A stretch of DNA of 64,000 nt, from positions 21,327,501 to 21,391,500 of the forward strand of contig CM065379.1 in the NCBI GenBank assembly GCA_033060915.1. The letters run 5' to 3'. The notes below the pieces were generated by a model. It ran no database searches, was not told the DNA's origin, and saw only the letters and a program-made list of their open reading frames with translations. The position numbers and the translations under genes were made by a program. Positions 56,818 to 64,000 of the stretch are shown here, in pieces (position 1 is the stretch's first letter; each line of letters begins with the position of its first letter). This DNA is from Euryodendron excelsum. Taxonomy: Eukaryota > Streptophyta > Magnoliopsida > Ericales > Pentaphylacaceae.

Positions 56818-57561
56818 GTGTAATTCCCGTGGTTTTCTAATTGACTGCATTACATCTCTAATAGGACTAGAACGTCAATCACTTGAAAATTAGGCTAGAA
56901 AAAAAAATCTTTAACCCATAGTTAAATAGCGAAAACTCCGAAATGACACCGTACTCGCACATAGTAGTGCCCGGGGACATCAAGGCCGTAAGCTGACTTT
57001 TCCACCACCAATTCAAGACTTCATAGGTTAGTGAAGGCCTCGGGTATGGTATGTTTAAATAGATTCGAACATCACATATAAAACTTTATATTTTAGGCCA
57101 TTACACTAACATTGCATGCATTTTATTAAAACACCATTTGCAAGGGGGTCGTCGAATCTATGCTTATAAAAAACACCCCTTGGTTGCATCAATCCCTTTA
57201 ATGTATACATATATATACATATAGCTAGTGCTTTTATTATAAAGTTTACATAATGTTAATTCTTATATTATATTCACACACCCCCACAACACCACACCTT
57301 GCACCCACACACCCACTCACCCCACTATGACACACACCCACTACATGCTTTTGCACCCCACGTACTAAACACCCTTTTAGCCCATTGAAGCCAACTATTG
57401 GCTGTTGTAGAGAGGGAGAATGTGTGTTATATATATAAACCGAAGGAGAGAAAGAGAAAGAAGGAAAACCTCCCCATGAATATACCAGAACAAAGTATTT
57501 GTGCAACCCACATATTATATATATATAATGCCTAGATAATGCCATCTTGTGGCTGGTATTA

Positions 57562-57602
57562 GAGAGAGTTAGAGAGAGAGAGAGATAGAGTGAGGAGAGA
57601 GT
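57562..57602. repeat. GA-type microsatellite, imperfect
   Basis: AGAGAGAGTTAGAGAGAGAG-like run with interruptions. Confidence 0.9.
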
Positions 57603-57744
57603 TATAAAGAGAAATATAAAGAAGGTAACCGTGAGAGTGAGGGAGTCCCCATGCACCAAGGCTCAAAGCATGCACCACCATTGCAGCCTTGTGTGTCCCC
57701 CATAGCAAACCCATAATGCTTGTATAAGCCACACAATGGTCGAT

Positions 57745-57745
<1 letters not shown>

Positions 57746-57776
<31 letters not shown>
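57746..57776. repeat. (GA)n microsatellite
   Basis: About 15 uninterrupted GA units; it should be length-variable between individuals. Confidence 0.95.
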
Positions 57777-57778
<2 letters not shown>

Positions 57779-57843
57779 TTGGAAATAGAGAGAAATCATG
57801 CGGGGAATGTCCCCATGCAATTGACCAAGACCACCTTTGATTG

Positions 57844-58174
57844 TGTAAGCACCCTATTTTTGCCCGCTTAGCAATTTTTGGTCCGATTAGACTCATATTC
57901 AAAGTGACATAAACACATTCAAGTTCAAATCAAATTTTCAGACTTAATCCAATCAATCGATTGCTTTGAAAGTCCCCATTTCAATCTCAAATTCAACATC
58001 AATTCCAGTTCCAATTCTAGTCCAAGTCAATCAAACTCAATCCAGCATGCCTTTCGAGAAAGTCGATCCATCAGGTGGTAAGACCATTCAATTCGGCACG
58101 TTTTTTGAGAAAACTCTTCAGAACGGTAAGTCCCTTCAAACTCGTCGACCGGGACGAGACCCCAAGTCCTCAAG
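57844..58174 (+). mobile_element. LTR start I, cut by J
   Basis: TGTAAGCACCCTATTTTTGCCCGC and about 330 bp of U3. Like C, it has CAATTCCAGTTCCAATTC stretches and no clear hairpin array. J begins at 58175; TCAAG precedes it, but the matching copy, if any, lies outside the window. Confidence 0.8.
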
Positions 58175-59899
58175 TGTAAGCACCCCATTTTTGACCGCTC
58201 GGCAGTCTACGGTCCGTCCAGACTTGTGCTCCAGTCAATATAGATGTATTCCAATCGAAATCAACTTTCCAAGTCTAATCCTGTCTATCCATCACTTCGT
58301 GGGCCCACCAGGCCTAAGTAGTGGAAAAATGACCAAAATGCCCTTAGGGGCAGTGTTCGGTCCAGTTCTAAATCAGGCACGTCTTTTCGGAGACTATAAG
58401 TCCCCTTTCCAATTCCAAATCAAGCGCGTCTTTCCGAAGACGGTAAGTTTCCTTTCTAATTCCAATAGACACGTCTTTCCAAAGACGGTAAATCCCCTTT
58501 CTAATTCCAAATTAGGTGCGTCTTTCCAAAGACGGTAAGTTCCCTTTTTAACCTGTCGACCGAGACGAGACCCCAAGTCCCCTAGATGGTAGAACAGTCC
58601 ACCTTTGGCCCTTGCTAGCCCGCCAATGCAGAAATGTCCGTTTCAGGCACGCCTTCTGAGAAAGTTTACTTCCTGGGCGCTAAGTCCCTTTAGTAGCTTC
58701 CTAAGATCAGGCAGTCTCGGGAATGATCGCGAACCGTCAGAGTAGCGAAAATACTCGTAAACATTGCAACCATCAAAGTAGCAGAAATACTCGCAAACAG
58801 GTCGATATAGGGAGTTACCAACAAACCCATCTATCATAAGACCACCGTCAGAGCGGCGGAAACACTCAAAACCCAGGTCAACACCAGTGCGTGCTAGCCT
58901 ACTTCGGTGAAAAATGACTAAACTGCCCCTAGGGCCATTTTCTGGCAACTTTTTCCAGAACACACCTGAGTCCTCTGAATGGTAAGTCCACCCTCCCAAG
59001 ATTGTCTTAAAAGCAATCCGGCATGTTTAGGTGCCTTCTAGTCAGTTTTAGGCCAATTTTGAGACTTTTTGGTCAAGATGACCATTTTGCCCCTAGGCAT
59101 CCGAACACCTTAGGGACCACACCAGCTCTGGGTATCAAATCGTTAACCTCCCAAGAATACTTCTTATAGTGTTCTCAACCTTCTATTATCTTTCCGAATC
59201 ATTCCGAATCAGTTCCGGCAAACCCAGTGCAAAATGACCGTTTTGCCCCTGGTGGGCCGGTCGCCGTTTCTAGCCACATCGGCTCTGGATATCAAACTGG
59301 TAATCTCCTGAGAATACTTCTTATAGTATTCCTGACCTCCCTTCATCTTTCCAAATCTTTCAAGTCAGTTCTGATAAACCCGGTGCAAAATGACCGTTTT
59401 TTCACCTGGTGGGCCGATCGCCTTTTCCGACCACATCGGCTCTAGGTATCAAACCGGTAGCATATTGGGAACATTCTAAATAATGTTTCCAAATTTTATG
59501 TTTTCTTCTGGGACATCCCGAGTCCGTCCTAGCAGCTTCCCAATCCAGTTAATCGTTTTACTCCTGATGGCCCAGTCAACTCTTTCAACAAATCTTGTCA
59601 TCCTTTTTCAAGTCCACTACCTTCGGGACACTGTTTCAATGGTTCTTGTCCTTTTTCGGCCTTTCAGGCCATTCCTAGTCTTTTAAGTCCTTCCCAGGCT
59701 TTCTAGAGTCACTCCTAGTGAAGCCACGCTAAAAATTACATGGTAGTCACTAGTACAGGCACCCAAATCTATCAAAGATATGTTGCTTGCCGACTTAACA
59801 AACTTTTCTAACTTGTTGGCACCACTACTAGTGGCGCCAAGCCAAAAAATGGCCTAGCGCCACTCCTAGTGGCGCCAAGAGGAATTTTGCCCTGGCAAC
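58175..59899 (+). mobile_element. LTR start J, cut by K
   Basis: TGTAAGCACCCC at 58175. Hairpin units with GTCTTTCCAAAGACGGTAA (58465-58535), GAGTAGCGAAAATACTC units (58738-58870), 156-bp repeats (59040-59570), GGCGCC repeats (about 59816-59877). It ends at 59899 inside the promoter region, where K begins. Confidence 0.85.
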
Positions 59900-60129
59900 T
59901 GTAAGCACCCCATTTTTGACCGCTCGGCAGTCTACACTCCGTCCAGACTTGTTTTCAAGTCATTATGGACATATTCTTATCGAAACCAATTCCCTAGGTC
60001 CAGATTTCATCTTTCCATCGCTTCGCGGGCCTATCAGGCCCAAATAGAGGCAAAATGATCAAAATGCCCTTGGGGGCATTGTCCTTTTTTATTTCAATTC
60101 CAGTCCCTCTCTCGAGACAGTTTATTCCT

Positions 60130-60598
60130 CGAGATGGTCCGAGTAGCAAAACTACTCACAAAACCGTCAGAGTGGCGGAAACACTCACAAAACCGTCAGA
60201 GTGGCGGAAACACTCACAAAACCGTCAGAGTAGCGGAAATACTCAACCGTTAGAGTAGCAAAAATACTCACAGAGCCGTTAGAGTAGCGGAAATACTCAA
60301 CCGTTAGAGTAGCGGAAATACTCACAAATCATCAATTCCGTCCGAGTAGCGGAAATACTCATAAATCATCAATCTCGTCCGAGTAGCGGAAATACTCACA
60401 CCGTTAGAGTAGCGGAAATACTCACAAATCATCAATCCCGTCCGAGTAGCGGAAATACTCACAAATTATCAACCGTTAGAGTAGCGAAAATACTCACAAA
60501 TCATCAACCCCGTTCGAGTAGCGGAAATACTCACAAATCTTCAACCCCGTCCGAGTAGCGAAAATACTCACACCGTTAGAGTGGCGGAAACACTCAAA
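60130..60598 (+). repeat. Largest GAGTA/TACTC hairpin array (LTR K)
   Basis: About 15 units of GAGTAGCGGAAATACTC or GAGTGGCGGAAACACTC, separated by CACAAATCATCAACCCCGTC or shorter spacers. In every intact unit the fifth base pair is either A-T or G-C and stays paired. Confidence 0.92.
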
Positions 60599-61426
60599 AC
60601 CTAGGTCAATACCCGTGTTTGTTAGCTCACTTCGGTGAAAAAGGACCAGACTACCCTTAGGACCTTTTCCGAGACTCTTCGGTCAAGATGACCATTTTGC
60701 CCCTAAGCATCCGAATGCCCCGGAAACCACACCGGCTCTGGGTATCAAACCGGTAACCTCCCGAGAATACTTTTTATAGTATTCTCAACCTTCCTTTACC
60801 TTTCCGGATCATTCCGAGTCAGTTCCGGCCAACCCGGTACAAAATGACTGTTTTCCCCCTGGTGGGCCGGTCTCCTTTTCCGACCACACCGGCTCTGGGT
60901 ATCAAACCGGTAATGTCCTAAGAATACTTTTTATAGTGTTCTCGACCTTCCTGTACCTTTCCGGACCATTCCGAGTCAGTTCCGACAAACTCGGTACAAA
61001 ATGACCGTTTTGCCCCTGGTGGGCCGGTCTCCTTTTCCGACCACGCCGGCTTTGGGAATCAAACCGGTAACCTCTGGGAACATTCTGAATAATGTTTTCA
61101 AATCCCAAGTCTTTTTCTGGGACAGTCCGAGTCCGTCCCGGCAGTTTTGTAGTCCGATTGACCGTTTCGCCCCTAAAGGCCTGGTCAACCTTTCCGACAC
61201 ATTTCGTCCTCACTTTTTAAGTCAAATACCTCCAGGACACTATTTCAAGTGTTCCTGCTCCTTTCTGGCTTTCCGGGTCACTCCCGGCTCCTTCAAATCA
61301 TTCCCAGACTTTCCGGAGTCACTCCTAGTGAAGCCAGGCTAAAATTTACATGGTAGTCACTAGTACAGGCGCCCAAATCAAGTCAAAGATACGTTGCTTG
61401 CCGACCTTAATTGTTTCCTAAATGGC

Positions 61427-61548
61427 TGGCGCCACTGCTAGTGGCGCCAAGCCAAAAAATGGCCTGGCGCCACTACTAGTGGCACCAGTGTAAATTTTGC
61501 CCTGGCGCCACTGCAACAGGCGCCAGGCTTGTCCAGCTTCTATATATA
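61427..61548 (+). promoter_or_regulatory. Promoter of LTR K
   Basis: Inverted repeats at 61427-61449 and 61465-61487 (one mismatch), a third GGCGCC pair at about 61504-61526, then TATATATA at 61541-61548 and ACAGAGCCTCGTTCAACG. Confidence 0.8.
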
Positions 61549-64000
61549 CAGAGCCTCGTTCAACGTGAAAGGGGTCTGCAAACTTAACCTAGAAATCACA
61601 CAATTCGATATACAGAGCTCGAGCACCTCAAAAACCCTAGCCTCCCTAGGTTTTCCAAACCCTAGCCACCCTACACAAACCCTAACCTCCTATACACTCA
61701 TATACACCCCCATACACTCATACCCTAACCTTCAACCATCCTTGGAAGACTTGAAGAGCTGCCATCCAAAGCTTGAAGACAACCCTTGAAGACTGAAGGT
61801 GAAGATCAAGACAAAGACCGAAGACCGAAGACCGCACGACGCGCAAAATAAACAAGAAACAAGGTAGGCTCCCTATTTAAATTTCCGCACTTCCCCCCTC
61901 TCCCTTCTCTCTCCAACCCACTTGTGTTTTCTCTATTTTAATCCCCCATCTCTTTCCCCCCCTTTCTTTGCATGCTTGAAACAAGAGGATTCCCGATCCA
62001 TGTGTAGGATTGGACTATTGGAGAGTCACCGTGTCGGGGGCTTTCTTCTAGTCTAACCAAAGACCACGTGGGTCCGGCCCCCTTGATTATGTGGTGAAGC
62101 CTTAACCTTGTATGTTCACGACCCCAAATTGCATTGTGCATATCATAATCTTGCATCTTCCAAAATTTGTTTTCAAAGTTGTTTCCAAAATCGTTTCCAA
62201 ACTTGTTTTCAAAATTGCATCAACTCTCTTTTTCAAAAACTTGTTTTCAAAAACCACAATTCTAGGGTGATTCTAGCCTTTCTATGGCTAGGGTTGCTTT
62301 AGAAAAGTGTTACATTAAAAGTGACCTTTTGGTCTATATTTTCAAATCTTGTTTTCAAAACCACTTTCTTAAAGTGGTTCTAGCCCTCTTACGGCTAGAA
62401 TCGCTTTAGGAAAGTGAGATGTTTTTATACTTTCCAAAAGCTCTCTCTCTTTTCAAAAATCATTTCCTAAAAATCTCTTTTTTAACATACTTTCCTAAAA
62501 CTCCCCTCTTCAAAATTGATTTCAAAAACTCCCTTTCAAAATCTCTTTTTCAAAACCCCCTTTTTCAGCTCGTTTCCAAAACTCTCTCTCCTAAAAATTC
62601 ACTTTCTAAAAACGCTCCCTAAAAATCTTTCTAAAAACTTTCTTTCCGAAATCTTGCTTCTAGAAATTTCCCCTCTAGGATTTTCCTTCCAAAGTCTACG
62701 TTTTCAAAAACACACTTTCCAAAACTCCTTCTCTTTAAAATCCTTCTCCAAAAACTCCCTCTTCAAACATACTTTCCAAAAACTCCTTCTTACGATTTCC
62801 CTTCTAGAAAACCTTCGTTTCCAAAAACGCACTTTCTAAAATCCCTTTTCCTTAAGTCAAGCCCTAGAACCCACAATTAGGAAACCCTAAATTTTCTTTC
62901 CAAAAACATGATTTTCAAACTTTGCCCTAAACCTAGGTTTCCAAAATCTCTTGTTTTCATATCCAAACTATACATGTTTCCCAAACCTCTTTTCTACGTA
63001 GAAATTCCACACTTCCAAAACTAGGGTTTCTAGAATCTCCCTTTTCAAATCCTTGCCAAATCCTATCTTCCCTTTAGGAAACCAAATCCAATCCTCCGTT
63101 TTTGGAAACAAAATCAAATCTTTTCTTTTAGAAACTAAATCCAATCCCCTCCTAATCCCAAACCTTTCCTAATTCAATTCCTTCCTAAACCATAAGTTTC
63201 CTAAACCCAAACTTTAAACCTTTCCTTAAATTTCAAAATCCAACTCTTTCCTAATTCAAATCCTTCCTAAACTTTCACTTTCCTAAATCTTAAGTTTCCA
63301 AAACTTGAACATAAAAATCTTTCCTAAACTTTAAAACTCAACTTTCAAATCTTTCCTAATTCAACCCTTTCCTAATTTAACCCCCCTTTCCAAATCTTAA
63401 CTCTCCAAATTCAAGTTTTCAAACTCTTCCTAAACTCAAACCTTTCCTAATTTCAAGATTTCCTAAAATCCTAAAACTTTCTAAATCTTAAACTTTCTGA
63501 ATTCCAAATCTTTCTAAATTCTAAACTTTCCAAAACTTCAAAATCTTTTCAAATCTAGAACTTTTCTAAATTCAAAACTTTCTAAATTCAAGACTTTCTT
63601 AAGTTGAAACTTTCTTAATTCGAACATTTCCTAAATTGAAAACTTTCCTTTTTCAAACCTTTCCTAAAACAAAACTTTCTTATTTTCAAAACTTCCCAAA
63701 TTCAAAATTCCCCTTTTTTAAAACTTTCCTAAACCTAAAACTTTCCTAATTCAAAACTCTCCAAAAATGAAACTTTCCTAATTCGAAACTTTCCTAATTC
63801 GGACCTTTCCTAATTCGAACATTTCCTAAAATTCAATCTTTCCAAATCTTCCAAGTCCAATGTTCAAGTCAAGTCTTTCTTAATCTCAAGTCTTTCCTAG
63901 GTTTCCTACCTTTCCTAAGTCTAGGTTTCTTAAACCTCCATCTTTCCAAATTCAATCTTTCCAAAGCAAGTCCAATCTTCTCAATTTCAATTTCCAATCT

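Larger units (their letters stand above)
56818..57843. other. Spacer of unknown origin, about 1 kb
   Basis: Resembles nothing else in the window. It has balanced base composition with GTACTCGCACATAGTAGTGCC at about 56950, TA-rich stretches (57195-57250), C/A-rich stretch (57280-57360) and two GA microsatellites. The 137-codon minus ORF (57246-57659) starts in a low-complexity Ser/Leu region and has no family resemblance. It may be the body of LTR H's own family, or low-copy host DNA. Confidence 0.5.
59900..64000 (+). mobile_element. LTR K, runs off the window
   Basis: TGTAAGCACCCC at 59900. Hairpin array 60110-60600, 156-bp repeats 60640-61160, GGCGCC repeats 61427-61487, TATATATA at 61541-61548 in place of TATAAATA, teloboxes from about 61628, polypyrimidine block from 62160 on. 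The window ends about 1 kb before the expected LTR end, so whether it is solo or part of a full element cannot be told. Confidence 0.9.

Noticed and set aside
57246..57659. 137-codon minus-strand ORF
   Set aside because: Low-complexity start from a GA/TC stretch, no known motif, in an isolated spacer.
60130..60598. Regular repeat-spacer look, like a CRISPR array
   Set aside because: The spacers are themselves repeated (CACAAATCATCAACC), the unit is a short inverted repeat, and it lies in the U3 of a plant LTR. No cas genes.

Overview
The window is nuclear DNA of a flowering plant, probably a eudicot; the species cannot be told from it. I find no host gene, tRNA or rRNA gene. Almost all of it is LTR retrotransposons inserted into one another. 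One is an Athila-type Ty3/gypsy element, seen as its pol end and 3' LTR. The rest are many copies of one family with very long (about 5 kb) LTRs. That family starts TGTAAGCACCCC, ends GCGCGACA, makes 5-bp target duplications, and has a primer-binding site matching plant tRNA-Arg(ACG). These traits place it in the Tat/Ogre branch of Ty3/gypsy. No copy here keeps reverse transcriptase or integrase, so the family is non-autonomous.

Layout. 1-3796: the Athila pol end (RNase H, integrase; two in-frame stops and a frameshift), a non-coding stretch, the polypurine tract and the first third of the 3' LTR; the LTR resumes at 42401-43256. Element A (3797-42400, minus strand) sits in that LTR with target duplication AAGCT. 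A solo LTR, F (10669-30897, minus), sits in A with target duplication ACC(A/C)T and splits an antisense gene of A. Element B (14158-27781, plus) sits in F with target duplication AGGAG. From 43257 to the end lies a pile-up of further truncated LTRs: C, L, D, G, E, H, I, J and K. It contains one 1-kb spacer of unknown origin (56818-57843).

Genes. Both A and B carry an antisense gene between the internal region and the 3' LTR. The N-terminus is shared (MADAGDDGSER...), but the bodies differ: a plant-mobile-domain-like protein in A, still with an intron, and a DUF7745-like protein in B. Both are broken. A also keeps gag ends with a zinc-knuckle motif; B has lost gag.

The LTRs are rich in structure. 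In order from the LTR start they carry arrays of short hairpins with compensatory base changes and UUCG loops, 156-bp repeats each with a 9-bp-stem hairpin, TGGCGCC inverted repeats just before the TATA box, a telobox cluster in the leader, about 2 kb of degenerate polypyrimidine repeats, conserved hairpin islands, and a pseudoknot-like element joined to a second copy of the primer-binding sequence. A 13-bp stem-loop abuts the polypurine tract. This structured, promoter-rich family with swapped antisense cargo is the most interesting system in the window.
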